Shown piece after piece: positions 1 through 10,783 of a DNA stretch of 17,548 nucleotides. The DNA comes from Hyphochytrium catenoides. Lineage: Eukaryota > Sar > Hyphochytriomycetes > Hyphochytriales > Hyphochytriaceae. Numbering within the stretch: the first letter of the stretch is position 1; each line of letters begins with the position of its first letter. The stretch lies in NCBI GenBank assembly GCA_900088475.1, contig FLMG01003834.1, positions 1 to 17,548 on the forward strand. The letters are read 5' to 3'. Under the pieces are notes generated by a model. It searched no databases. It had not been told where the DNA came from and saw only the letters and a program-made list of their open reading frames with translations. Made by a program: the position numbers and the translations under genes.

Positions 1-24
1 TCTCTCTGTCTTTCTCTCTGTTTC

Positions 25-30
<6 letters not shown>

Positions 31-63
<33 letters not shown>
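31..63. repeat. (CT)n microsatellite
   Basis: An uninterrupted CT dinucleotide tract of 33 bases, preceded at 1-30 by imperfect CT-rich sequence. It lies upstream of the choline kinase gene. Whether it belongs to a 5' UTR intron, a promoter or plain intergenic DNA cannot be told from the window. The rest of 64-400 shows no recognisable gene or motif. Confidence 0.95.
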
Positions 64-67
<4 letters not shown>

Positions 68-400
68 TTCTCGCTCTAGATCCTCACCCATTGCACTCCT
101 TTGATAGTCCTATCTTGGCTGCGCTGCTTTCTCCCGTTCCCTTCCTTGTTACTTCATCTATAGCAGTCGTTGTCATTGGCTGCCCACTTCCACATAAGTG
201 TCTTCCCTCATCGGCTTGCTCTCTCTCTGTCTGGAGAAGCTTGAAACTCTCAGCGCTGGTTAAGGCGACGCGCTCAGGTCTCTTTCCATTAAGTCTCTGT
301 CTCTGGAAAAGACAGCAGAGTCATCAACTTCCCCCGTCATCGCCAATTCAGTTCCAGAAGAGTCTTTGCCTTACCCCGCGATACCGTCATAAAGTCTACG

Positions 401-891
401 ATGAAGGAATATTTGGCCGGCGTGGTGGTCGGCCTCTGTGTGGGCGCGGCAGTCGGCGCGTCGGCTGAGTTCTCGTTCCTCCAAGTGAGGAAGAGAGTGA
501 AGAAGCCCCCGCCTGAGAGCTTGAAGTCCTTCAAGTACCGACCGCGCAATGCGATGGACGTGCACATGCTGCCATATGTACACGCTATCAATCAGGTCGA
601 GAAGGCCAAGAGGAGCCTTGAAGCTGAACTCATTCGGATTCTCACCTTGACCTGTCCAGGCTGGAAGAATGTTAACATCAACCAGTGTGAGGTCAAGCAG
701 CTTGGAGGTAAGGCTAATTGAGGAACAGAGGACAGAGAGAGAGAGAAGAGAGAGAGAGAGAGAAATGGAGAGAGAGGTGTCAGCCATGAATATCTTAGTC
801 GTGGCTGTTAGGGCCGGGACGAGAGGGAAGAGGGGAAGAGAAAGAGAGAGAGACTTGTAGAACAGGGCAGAGAAGGAGACCAAAAAATAAA

Positions 892-927
<36 letters not shown>

Positions 928-2246
928 ATCAATGAACTCCTCTCTCTCGCTCTTCTTCCAGTGACCCGCGCCTCTATCTATTGATGGCTTCCTGCCCGTT
1001 CGACTGTCTTTTAATGGTGCGATTGATAACTGTCTCGCCTCTCACCGCAGGCGCCATGACGAACTTCATTTTCTTAGCGAACAAGAACGAGGGCGAGAAT
1101 GCAAAGGTTCTCATTCGAATCTATGGAGAAGGGACAGAGAACTTCTTCAGTAGAGAGGATGAGATGAAGCTGTTTGAGCTGCTCTCCAACGCCAACGTAG
1201 GCATCGGACTGCTTGGAACCTTTGAGAACGGGAGACTGGAGAAAGTCATCAATGGCGAGGTAAGAGAGAAGAGCAGTGCTCCTGCGTAGAGGCTAGGGCT
1301 CATCTTCTTTGCCGTGTCACCTTCCTTCTTCTTTTGTTCATTCATGAGCATGCTGGCTAGGCTGTACATATCAACCGCTACCTCTTGGTATTCCCATATG
1401 TCTTACATATGTCTTTGAATACCTTGACAGACCATAACCAATGCGGACATGAGAGCGCCAAAAACCTTCGTAAAGATCGCTGCCCGCATGTTCCAGCTGC
1501 ACCAGATGGATCTTCCTCTTGACAAGACACCGCAGCTCATGCCGCGAATCCAGGCGATGTTCCAGCAGGTGAAGGCGCTCTGCACTGGGAGCAAGTTCAA
1601 GTTCGTAGACTTCACGAAGATCGCTGGATACATTGAGCAGTTTGAGAGTCTCATCCCTCGGTACGCTTCACCGATCGTGTTTGCGCACAATGACCTGCAG
1701 TATGGCAATGTGATGGACACATACGATGGATATGTGACGCTGATTGACTATGAGTACGGCGGCTATAACTATCGAGGCTTCGATATTGGCAACTTCTTCT
1801 GTGAATGGATGTACAACTACGCCAGCCACAGTCCCCACCTGCCCCTTGTTAGATACTATCCTTCTGAGGAACATCAGGTGAGCAGGAGTGATAGCTTTGG
1901 GTCTCTCTTTGTTTCTCTCCCCTGAGATGCCAGCTTAACATCCTGGTCTCGTCTCGCTGTCTTACAACCTTTCACTGTCTCGCATTCCGCGTCCAATCCT
2001 TTGTTGGCGGTTTAGCGTGAGTTCGCAAAGGCGTATCTTCAAGGCGGGGACCCTGGGAAGGAAGTGTCAGAGGCGGAGCTGGACGCGCTCTGTCTGGAGG
2101 GGAACTTTTATGCCTTAGGCTCTCACCTATTTTGGGCCTGCTGGGGCTACCTTCAGGCCGCCCAGTCCACTATTGACTTCAACTATTTGGAGTATGCCAA
2201 CGCCCGAATATCCTGCTATGCGATGAGTGTCCCCACCTTCCTCTGA
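401..2246 (+). CDS. choline/ethanolamine kinase, four exons
   Basis: Predicted to phosphorylate choline and/or ethanolamine with ATP, the first step of the Kennedy pathway to phosphatidylcholine or phosphatidylethanolamine. Exons: 401-707, 1051-1259, 1431-1877, 2016-2246. All introns are GT-AG (343, 171 and 138 nt), phases join, and the product is 397 aa, normal for the family. Visible motifs: the glycine-rich ATP loop LGGAMTNFIF across the first junction (about residue 101), VLIRIYGEG (about 118), the catalytic Brenner-type loop HNDLQYGN (258-265, Asp260 as base), and the metal-binding block starting IDYEYGG (277) followed by NYRGFDIGNFFCEWM, typical of choline kinases. The C-terminal exon carries the family's IDFNYLEYA segment. 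Residues 5-22 are hydrophobic (VVVGLCVGAAVG) and followed by basic residues, suggesting a signal anchor or hydrophobic oligomerisation segment. The first ATG in frame was used as start. Choline versus ethanolamine specificity cannot be decided. Confidence 0.93.
895..926. repeat. (AG)n microsatellite in choline kinase intron 1
   Basis: Thirty-two bases of perfect AG repeat inside the first intron (708-1050), part of a wider purine-rich stretch from about 730. On the coding strand this intron is purine-rich, opposite to most introns of the ankyrin-TIR gene. Confidence 0.95.
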
Positions 2247-2969
2247 TAGTCTTCCCTAGCCCTTTGCAACTGTGTCTGTCTCCGCAGCCCATTACCTCTC
2301 CCCTGCTGCATACTATCCTCGCATCTAGCTTTTATTTCCTCTGCTAGAGCTACTTCTTTCGTTCGGTCAGCGTGTTGTTAGCCGCTGCGAGTTCTGACCC
2401 ATCTTGTCCTGTCGTTTACTATGGCTGTGGAAGGTGGAAGGCAGAGAGCAGCAAAACGCCTTCAATTGACAGTGTTTGAAGGGAGAGCATACCCCTCTTC
2501 AGTAATAATATATAATAAGTTATTGATCGAAAAACCGACTGATGGGATGTAAGATATGAAGACAAAAGCGAGGAGGAACGAATAGAGGCATAAGCCGGCT
2601 CTTGAAGGGGAGAAAGAAAGGGAAGGAAAGAGCTCTTTGTTGCGGAGTGCGCTTCTATCACCGCGCGGTGTTCAGGCTTGGCTGGCTAGCTGACTCGTAC
2701 TGGATGCTAGTCCCAATGGAACATCTACATAGTCCTCTGGCTTAGGTGAACCCTTCCTCTGAGCCAGATCAGCAGCCACCCGAGTAGGTGCGCTGTGCTG
2801 AGATAGCACTAGTTGATTTCCACCTGCTTGTCTCTGCGGCTGGCAGTCCTGTCACTGACAGGGTTTATCAGGGCTGCCGCTCTTTAACACTTAAAGAGAC
2901 CAGGTCTGTGTCTGTAGGGTCCGATGTCTCTTTCTTGGCTCCATAGGTAACGAGGTAAACCTTTTCCTC
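2247..2969. other. intergenic region between convergent genes
   Basis: 723 bases separating the stop codons of the choline kinase gene (plus) and the membrane protein gene (minus). It should contain both 3' UTRs. An AT-rich patch lies at about 2500-2520 (TAATAATATATAATAA). I see no convincing polyadenylation signal, RNA gene or coding sequence. An 80-codon open frame at 2419-2661 on the minus strand has no recognisable features and was not called. Confidence 0.6.
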
Positions 2970-3740
2970 TTAAGGCCTCGTAGGAGGAGACCCAGAGCTC
3001 TCACTTGCAGTCGCAAAGGTCTCAGCGTCTGGATCACTAGTAGGCGTACATAAGAGATTATAGGAAGGCGTCATGCACACTAATGGCTCGCCTTTCCCTT
3101 GCTCCAGGGCCGCAGGCGTGTCAATATTTCCCCAGTCGCCCGAGTCCGTTCGCGGTCTATGCAGCCTCACATTGCGCATCACGTAGACCACCACAGCGGT
3201 GATTAGAGCTGCGCCTACGATGCTAACAGCGACAAAGATTGTGGCCAGGCTACCGGTGGACATTCCCTCATCTTCTGCTGCCCCTCCTCCAGCTTTATTG
3301 GCCACTGAGGCAGAGTTCCTTTCGCTGTCTGCCTCGGAAGTGCTGATAGAGTCTGATGGAGCTGCTTCCAGCGGTGGAAGTGGAGCACCTGTCGTCGCGG
3401 GAGGGACAGTAGTCGGAGTCGAAGCTTTCTGTGCTGGAGCGGGCGTTGGTGCGGTAGGCTTTGGTGGAGGAGTGGTGGGAGTTTTTGGCGTCGGAGGAGG
3501 CGTTGGCGTTGGAGCCGCCGTTGGGGCCGCGGGAGTGGGAGGCCTTGTGGTCACCTGAGGAGTTGGGGCAGCTGTCGGGATTGGTGTGGGCTGTGATGGC
3601 TGCGGCGTGGGCTGGGATGCCGGGGGCGGAGTGGGCTGCTGGCCGACAGCTTGCCCTAAAACTAATGGAGATCTATGCGGCATCAGGAACAAGGCAAAAG
3701 CCAAGCAACAAAAAAAGATGCTCGATTGTAAGGTCCTCAT
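2970..3740 (-). CDS. putative type I membrane protein with Pro/Thr-rich stalk
   Basis: I do not recognise a named family. The 256-aa single-exon product has an N-terminal signal peptide (hydrophobic core about residues 8-20, likely cleavage near Gly29/Gln30). A long Pro/Thr/Ala-rich region follows at 31-125, made of irregular PTP, PTA and TPPP units. Then come a Ser/Glu-rich acidic segment (128-160), one transmembrane helix (about 164-188), a basic stop-transfer stretch RNVRLHRPR (189-197) and a 60-residue cytoplasmic tail. The tail contains YNLL (227-230), which fits a tyrosine-based YxxΦ sorting signal. The composition suggests a rigid, probably O-glycosylated surface stalk, as in mucin-like or wall-associated proteins of protists. 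The start ATG has a purine at -3 and precedes the signal peptide directly. The stop is TAA. No ligand-binding domain is visible, so function is unknown. Confidence 0.75.
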   Translation of the reverse strand: MRTLQSSIFFCCLAFALFLMPHRSPLVLGQAVGQQPTPPPASQPTPQPSQPTPIPTAAPTPQVTTRPPTPAAPTAAPTPTPPPTPKTPTTPPPKPTAPTPAPAQKASTPTTVPPATTGAPLPPLEAAPSDSISTSEADSERNSASVANKAGGGAAEDEGMSTGSLATIFVAVSIVGAALITAVVVYVMRNVRLHRPRTDSGDWGNIDTPAALEQGKGEPLVCMTPSYNLLCTPTSDPDAETFATASESSGSPPTRP

Positions 3741-3863
3741 CTCTGTCTTCTCTTTACTCTGAGGTACCTAGGTTGATGGCTCCGAAGAACAGGGTGTGGA
3801 GGCTCAATAAAAGCTCAAGTGAAGAGGTGCTCGTCGGACATCTGAAGCCTCTTCAAAGCTCTG

Positions 3864-3870
3864 CTTTATA
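3864..3870 (-). promoter_or_regulatory. possible TATA box for the membrane protein gene
   Basis: TATAAAG on the minus strand, 124 bases upstream of the ATG at 3740. It would place transcription start near 3835 and give a 5' UTR of about 95 bases. A second TATA-like site lies further upstream near 3945. Supported only by motif match and position. Confidence 0.3.
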
Positions 3871-4169
3871 GTGGAAATGGAGAGCTCTCGACTGGAAGCT
3901 TGGGCCTTGCGTGGAGCCTTTGCCGTTTTCTGGAAGCTGCTATTATAAAGAGGCTCTGGAAGGTGCCTCTCTATCTCAATCTTTATAACCTCTACCTGGT
4001 TCCGTGCGCAGACACTTCTTCTACTCTCAGAGGTCAGAAGAACTGGCAAAAGTTTTTGCTCGTCTCATCTCAAGCCAATCTTTGCACAGCAAACCTTCCC
4101 AACCTCGTGCCGCGAGTCCACTCGACAGACTACTCAGTGATCACGGCGAAGGAGGGGAGTGGAGAAGAG

Positions 4170-4233
4170 GAAAGGATAAGAAAGAGAGAGAGAGAGAGGG
4201 AGAGAGGGAAAAAGAGAGAAGAGGGAGAGAGAA

Positions 4234-4288
<55 letters not shown>
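4170..4288. repeat. purine-rich low-complexity block with (GA)n core
   Basis: Imperfect GA and GAAA repeats run from about 4170, with a perfect (GA)19 core at 4251-4288. This is one of the few large GA blocks outside an intron of a recognised gene. Arg/Glu-repeat open frames across it are artefacts of the repeat. Confidence 0.9.
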
Positions 4289-4290
<2 letters not shown>

Positions 4291-7200
4291 AAGAAGTTTG
4301 ACAAGATTTGGTCAGCTGAGGTCAGTGGCCGCGCAGCGGCCTCAAGATCAGGACCGGAGACGGGGTCTACCGCTTTCTTCAGAGTCCTCGCATTAGCCGG
4401 TAATTTACCTCTGTCTCGGAGGTTTATATGTAAAACATAGGTGTTTGTCATGTCTCTAGAGGTTGATTGGCGTGTCTCTTCGGCTTCCTTTCCTTTTTTC
4501 TCTGTTCTCTCGTTCTGACAGCAGCTTCTCATGTGCCCACTCCTCTGCGCTCTGTCTCCCCGTATAACCCCGTCCCTACCGTACCTATTCCGCCTTCGAT
4601 CATCGCACCTACAGGCTCTGTCTAACCCTATATCTACTGTTAAGTAGTACGAGGCTCCCTACTAGACTGAGCTCTGTCTCTGAAGAGGTAGCCCTCTGTC
4701 TCGCCTATCCCCCAGTTACTAGACTATCTCTCTTTAGTCGCTCTCCTACTTCCAATAAAAAAAACCAAAAACTCCGTGTATCTTTCTTCCCTTCCTGACC
4801 AGGCACCAGCCAATCACAAACCACCAGCCCCTTTGTCTACTCCAAAATAATACGTAGGTGTGAGACAGTCAAATCTACCGCAAGTGTGATATTACTACTG
4901 CCTTGTGAATGCTGGGTGTCTGTTTAGTCCCAGATGAATAAATCTAGGCGTACAACGCCCTCCAGAAACGCACCACAATAAGGTCAGTATACATAATGTA
5001 CCTAACACGGTCCACGCACAGGCAGAGAAGTTAGTGAAGTCACTAGTCGCGCTTATCTCACCGCCGCAAAAATTTGCCTTGTCAGCGGTGGGAAGTGACG
5101 GTCACAGATCTCTGGGAAGCAAGAGTGACACAGCCAAGACCAGGGAAAGGAAAGGGAGCAAAGAAGAATAGAGTTTCTTGCCCTTGAATCCAACATCCTT
5201 TTCCCTCCTCCCCCTGTCTCATCACTCGTCAGCATCACCATCACTCCAATATCATTGTTTCTGCCAAAGTTAACCTTTGACACGGTATTTTCGGAAGTTG
5301 GTATTTGTTTCCAAGGATATGCAATGACAATGATTATTCTCCAATGTTATATTCGGCAGGCAGACAATTTTGAGTGGCCTCGCCTCATCAATACTAAGTG
5401 TTGCCTAGGAAAAACAATGCCTTACCATTATAATCGGTCGACACCACCGTTTTCCAGACTATTCAAGGGTGGTGAAGCTTAACTTTGGCAATTTTTGGCA
5501 GACCATGCCTCTGTACCGTAGAGAACGGAAGTTGGTCATATCTGTGACGAACATCACCGCAGGTGGTTCTCCTAACATAATGTTAGCGATTATAGTTCCT
5601 GGCTGGAGCTACCGCATCTCTCCTCTCTCATTGCTTCTCTTTCAACCCTTATCTCTTGCTCTCTGTCTGCCTATCCTCTCCATCAGACCTACGGCAGAAC
5701 TAACTGCAGGCGAATGTGTCAGCAGTGAGTCTACGGACGAAAGCCTAAGAAAGACCCAGCCGAATGAGGAGGAGTGGTGGTTCTCTCCCGTCATTTATTT
5801 AGCGGGAAATCCAGGTCAAAGCGCGAGTCCTGGCGCCAGGTTGTCTAAGCTCAGTTCAGCCCCATCTTCTCTTCCACCAGCAGTCCAAATGGTCGTCGTC
5901 CAGCATCCAGCATCACCAGTCATTCCACGCTATGATAGAACTAGTACCTTACGCTTTCTCCTGAAGTAAGAGAAAGCTTGCCAATGATCGAGGCGAGTTG
6001 GAGAGTGATCATCCTACCGTTACTCTGTAGTTCTATGAGAAGTGGCCTGCGCTGAGTAGAAGAGGAAACTAAGGCCGCCGACAGGAACTTCAGATTCCTT
6101 GGCAGGTTTGGCAGCTGTGGACGGAGAGGTTGAAGAGGCGATCTTCTGCTTGTTTAGAGGCCTTTGAATGCGAGAAAAAATGTTGCTGGCGGTCGAAAAG
6201 TGTCATTCTTTGTCTCGCTATCTGTTAGGCTGGAGTTCCAGAAACTGAGATTGGAGCTGTACAACGCCTTCTAAGGCTCTTGTCCTTACTCACCTTCGCC
6301 TTTGAGACAAAGTAGCCGAACGGAATAGCAGTGTAGCGTCATCATCAAGGAAGCGCCTATCATATGATTGACAGTGGGCGAGCAATGTGCACAGCGGTTT
6401 TGCGGCTGTGCACGTCGTGAGTTCTCCAGTTAGGGACAAGGTTGACAACGATGAACCGGCGCCTAGTGAGGGAATAGAAAGTGGAGAGCGCTATCCGCAC
6501 ACCTCTTAAGGGAGTCAGACGTCTCAGTGATAGAGATGTTATAAGTCTTCTTCCTTATCTTAAACTGCAGTCATCAATCACAGACACCATCCTTTCACTG
6601 TCGTACGTCACGAGATTCAACATGCTTGCTGGGTAAAGTGCAGCTGGCGTGTGTCTTAGAAATGCCAGCTGCAGAATCAAGGAGGCCAGGAGCTGTCCTC
6701 ACCAACTTGATACTGCCTTCCCTTTGTCCAGTGTGCCCCTTATGACTGGTTGTCGTTGGCTAGCAGAATAAGCGAGAGCCTCGACGTAGAGTGTGCTGGC
6801 CATCGGCGGGTGGATAGTTTGATGTAACACCGTCGTGATCAGAGCTGATTTTATAAGAAGGAAAGATAGCAGCAGAAGACAATCAAGCTAAGTCAGAGGA
6901 GAGGAGTTGCGAGGTAGTCGGATGCGCTGCGAAGCTGATCGCGCCAGGGCTCTCTAGGCTGCTAGCCAGCAGGTCATAGGATGAGGTCGTAGCTGTCACT
7001 AGCTCAACACGGCAGAAGCCGGGCTGAAAGGAGCTCTAAGTTAGACACAATGAGTGAGAACATGTCCCCGAGGAGCTGATCCAAGCTTTGTCCATGGCCT
7101 TGAAGAATGTGCGTGCGATAGGAGCGACACACCTAGCGCCGTCAGCGTTCAATGAGACGACATTGATATCTAAGAATTAACAGAATCCTAGAGGTCACTT

Positions 7201-8252
7201 TGAAGAGTTGCAAAGCGCTGGCGTTCTGAGAGCTCACAGAGAACTCCCGAACGAGCTGAATGTTCTCAGCATCTTCCGCTTCTGCTCCAGGGGCTCCTCC
7301 TGATTCCTTTGAGTTCCCGTTGAGCTATGCTAGGTGAAGGTGATGACGGCACGAAAGTCGCGATCTGCTAGTTTTGAGCTCAGCGTTTGGAACAAAGGGC
7401 TAACGTTTATTAGCAAGCACCGCAGTACAGCTTGCATGGTATCGCGGCAAGATGGCTCGTCATGCAAGGCCATAGAGTGAAGGCCGGACAGCACCAGTTC
7501 ACGACCACTTATGCTTGCCAAGCTCACACATTGACCTCCACTCCTCTCTGCATCCAGCCTAAATGTTAGCTCCACTGTGTCCTAAACCCTTCGCAGATAG
7601 GCCGTTGCCCCTAACGCAGCAGCACCATCTCCATGAAATAAAGCTCCAGCGATGCTGCAGAGTCGCTTGAGCTTGAAGATGATGTGTGAGCAACTTTGAA
7701 GTGAAGATCTGCGCGCCCAGCCCCCGCCCTTACGGTTAGCGGTCAGGCAACTGGCAGGTGGAGCTTGGGGCTGTCTTTTTGCTGCATCAGAAGCTTGCTA
7801 GGAAAGGCTTTTAGCTGGACGAGAGCTGTCGGTCGTGAGTCCTGACAGGCACTGAAGAGCAAGAAGTCCCTTGCCTAAGCTCGCCTCTGCGTGCTACGTA
7901 GTGGTGAGCTTCCATCTGCAGCCTTGGCTAAGAGAACGAGTGTCCTCCGCTTGCTTCCTCGGTAGCCGTGGTGCTCTGGGACACTTGGTCGGTCTTCGCT
8001 CATTGTCTCACTGTGCCGCGGAACCACAGCTCTCGGGGCCGGATACCCAGCAGATACAGTGAGTCCAGAGCATTTGAATCAGAATGTTTCACGTCATGCC
8101 TTCCCCCAGATGACGCTCGCACAATATCGCCATGACCTCTGCAGTAGACTGCAGCTGTGTGCATGAAGTGCTCTGACATTCAGAGAACGCGGACAAGGCA
8201 ATCCCTACCCCCTGCTACGGAACTTAGGTTGCTGGTTGGACCGTTGTTATCA

Positions 8253-10783
8253 ATGAGGGCATCTATACATCCCCTCCGGCGAACCCCTCTTTGGCGGCAC
8301 AACGTGCTGTCCAAGACCCTGAGCACGACCTCTAAACGGCCGCCGGTGTCGGCCTTTCTTGCTCTGGCGCGAGCTGTCAAAGCTCTGCCGAACAACAGAT
8401 CCACAGAACGTCAGGATACAAAGGACGAAGGCCCAACGCACTACCAGCCAGAGATCTTTCTACGCCTGATAGCCTCGGCAGGGAAGCGTCGAAGTCCGGA
8501 CCAAGTGCTCAGCATCCTCGACAAGGTGCCCGAGAACCTGGATCCGGGTCATAGACACGATATCTATGCCGCGGCCATTCGCGCTTGTTGCTGGGGCGGT
8601 GAGTCCGCTCTCCTGGCACTCTCTCTCTCTCTCCGCCTATAGCTGCGACACAAGTGTCGCCGCTTTTGCTGATTTATTTTGCTCTAGTCGTATATGTTGT
8701 CGCTCTTCGAGGGCCACGATCTGTCTTTTGCCTTCCCTTCTTTCCATACTGAGAGAGAGACAGGATCCTCTGCTCTTCATTGTCTCCTCTCCTCCTTAGC
8801 CCGTCTACTCTTCCTAACAGTCCTCTTTGTCTGCTATCGACAATTTCTCGCCTGACATGAGCTTCGCTTCCCAAAGTTCTCGCCTGCCTCCCGCTCCTCA
8901 GTGCCTAACCCATCGGTCCTAACCATACTCTCCCTTGGGACTCTATTCTATTCTGTTGCCCTAGACACCAACGGCACGGCGGAGGTGCTACAAATACTTC
9001 GGCAAATGCCGCGGACAGAGTTGCCGAAGCTCTCCTCCCAGCTCCTGAGACATACCATTGCTGTCTGCAAGGAGAAAGAGGCGTTGGATCAGCTGTTAGC
9101 ATTCTATAGAGAAGAGAAACTGATGACAGGTCAGCTTCACGAGTCGCTCACATCATTCTCTTCTTTCGACTTATTGTGGATAGCCTCTAGTATCTTTCTC
9201 CTTTCAGACCTTCCCCCTCTTCCATCTTTACTTTTCGATGCGCTCTCTCTCTCCTTCTCTCTCCCTCTCTCTCTTTTCTGCCAAAGCTCACTTTCTGTCG
9301 GTTCGTCCACAGATGAGATGTACGAAAAGGCTGTGACGGTTTACTCTTCAAAGTTTGGGGCGGCTGAGGAGCTGCTGGAACTCCTTGAGCAGATGGTCCA
9401 GGCGGGTGCGCGGCGGGATCTACGAATCTATCAGTCCATCATGGGCATCGCCGTCAAACAAGGGAAATATGAGGAGGTAGTGCTGCTCCTCTAACCTGTC
9501 TGGCTGTTGTTCTCCGGACCTCGGACTCTATAGAGCCTCTCTCTTCAGCACCCTCTCCTGAGCCATCTATGTACTCTCTTCTTCCAAATTCATTGCCGGC
9601 GCTTTTGTCTATCTCGCTAATCCTATGAGGTCAGTCTATCCTCGTCCTCATGGCTCCTGTACCACTCTAGGCCTTGAACGTATGGTCAAGGAGGCTCGCC
9701 AAGGAAGACTTTGCTCCGGATATCCATCTCTACAGAGTGGCTCTCTCGGCAGCTATGGGGACACAGCAATACGATGTAGCCCAGTCTCTCTTCTCCTTTC
9801 TCCAGCGGGCGTACCAACAGAACAAGAGGAAAGGAGGGATGGATCCTGACTTTCTTTCTCAAGGGTTAGCGCTCTGTCTGATGCAGAATAATAAGTCAAG
9901 CCTACGAAGCATGGCGGCAATGATGCTCAGAGACGATTGTCCTCTTTCTTCTGCATCCTTCCATCAGCTTCTCAAAGCTTCTGTCTTGTTAGATGACGCT
10001 GGACTATACCGAAAAGTGTACCAGAAAATGGCAGCGCAGACCTCTCGGCTTTCCCTTTTATCACCTAATCATCTTTCCCGTCTTGTCTCTGCTGCTTATT
10101 CCTTGGGACTATGGGAAGACTGTACCCAGCTTGTGAAAGAGACGCACGCCCCAGGGACGCCGATCAGCTACAGGGTGGCAGTCAAGTGCATCCAAGCGCT
10201 GCTAAAGAGTGGGAGAGAGAAAGAACTGGTCAAGTTCATTACGATCATAGGCGACCACTCGCTCTCTTCTCTCGAGGACGACGTCATCTACTCCTGGGCA
10301 GTGCAAGGCTGCTCCAAGCTGGAGGATGAAGGCAAAGACATGGTGGAGAGCATCGTCAAGCACCGGAGAGACAACTTTCCCGACAAAGCTCTTTCTCTTT
10401 TTCTGGCAAATAACCTCCTGAGCTTTTATGCCAGCAGATCTCTTCTTCCTGACGCTAGGAAGACGTGGATAGAGTTATTGGATGGAGGAAGAGAGCCAAA
10501 CAAGCGATCGTTCTCACTCATTATGCAGTTTTATGAGCGTGAAGGAAGGTATGAGGAGGTAGTTGACCTTTACCATCTGTCTCTTCTTTCTGGCATCCCT
10601 TCCGCTACGTCCATGGTGGAGTCAACAGTTGTAGCTCTGGACAAGCTGCAACGGCGAGGAGAGGTCTTCGTCCTTTTGGACAAGGAAAGAGAGAGGGTCG
10701 GGCCGACAGAGAAGATTTATGGCACAGACTCGGGGAAGTTCTACTTTGACCGGTGGAACATGAAGCCCAAGTCTATGTCCTAA
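8253..10783 (+). CDS. pentatricopeptide-repeat-like protein, probably organellar, four exons
   Basis: Exons: 8253-8598, 8965-9129, 9313-9476, 9671-10783. Introns of 366, 183 and 194 nt are GT-AG with pyrimidine-rich 3' ends; phases join, giving 595 aa. The N-terminus is rich in Arg, Ser and Thr and lacks acidic residues for over 40 residues (starts MRASIHPLRRTPLW), a typical mitochondrial presequence; plastid targeting cannot be excluded. The rest is helical, with helix-turn-helix units of PPR type. Examples are LRIYQSIMGIAVKQGKYEEA followed by LNVWSRRL (about 208-233, spanning the third junction), HLYRVALSAA, and KRSFSLIMQFYEREGRYEEV near residue 505. PPR proteins bind organellar RNA and act in its processing, stability or translation. 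The repeats are divergent, so repeat count and RNA code cannot be given. An upstream in-frame ATG at 8157 would add 32 residues; 8253 was chosen because it begins the presequence. Confidence 0.8.
8599..8964 (+). other. intron 1 of the PPR-like gene
   Basis: Donor GTGAGT follows the first base of a codon; acceptor CCCTAG completes it as GAC (Asp116). The 366-nt intron is CT-rich and contains several in-frame stops. Another CAG at 8898-8900 was rejected because it shifts the downstream frame. Confidence 0.75.

Larger units (their letters stand above)
3741..8252. other. long intergenic spacer between divergent genes, no gene established
   Basis: About 4.5 kb between the divergent membrane protein and PPR genes. 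It holds a (GA)-rich block at 4170-4288. At 4500-4740 the sequence is CT-rich and non-coding. From 4750 to 8250 it is non-repetitive with mixed composition. The longest open frames are 166 codons at 5469-5969 (plus) and 81 codons at 7330-7575 (minus). The first contains what looks like an intron-type polypyrimidine tract and CAG at about 5620-5686. I found no family motifs, no tRNA A/B boxes, no terminal repeats and no splice chain that holds phase. It may contain promoters for both flanking genes, an unrecognised gene or a relic. Confidence 0.5.

Noticed and set aside
3199-3558. 119-codon plus-strand frame, Gly/Val-rich
   Set aside because: It is the antisense shadow of the Pro/Thr-rich stalk of the minus-strand membrane protein. 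No independent start context or domain.
4327-4341. GC palindrome GGCCGC-GCA-GCGGCC
   Set aside because: Short and isolated, with no partner copy or known element nearby. It could be a protein-binding site but nothing supports this.
5469-5969. 166-codon open frame on the plus strand
   Set aside because: No recognisable domain. Its middle is a CT-rich stretch ending in CAG that looks like an intron end, so the open frame is probably accidental. It might be part of an untranslated or non-coding transcript.
6387-6413. Inverted repeat GTGCACAGC / GCTGTGCAC with a 9-base loop
   Set aside because: A 9-bp stem of this kind is expected about once by chance in a window of this length. No T run or adjacent gene end supports a terminator or RNA role.
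5990-8003. Stop-codon reassignment to explain in-frame TAG/TGA in minus-strand frames
   Set aside because: The four recognised genes end in ordinary TGA or TAA with no internal stops, and the frames here are interrupted by all three stop codons. Standard code with non-coding or decayed sequence is simpler.
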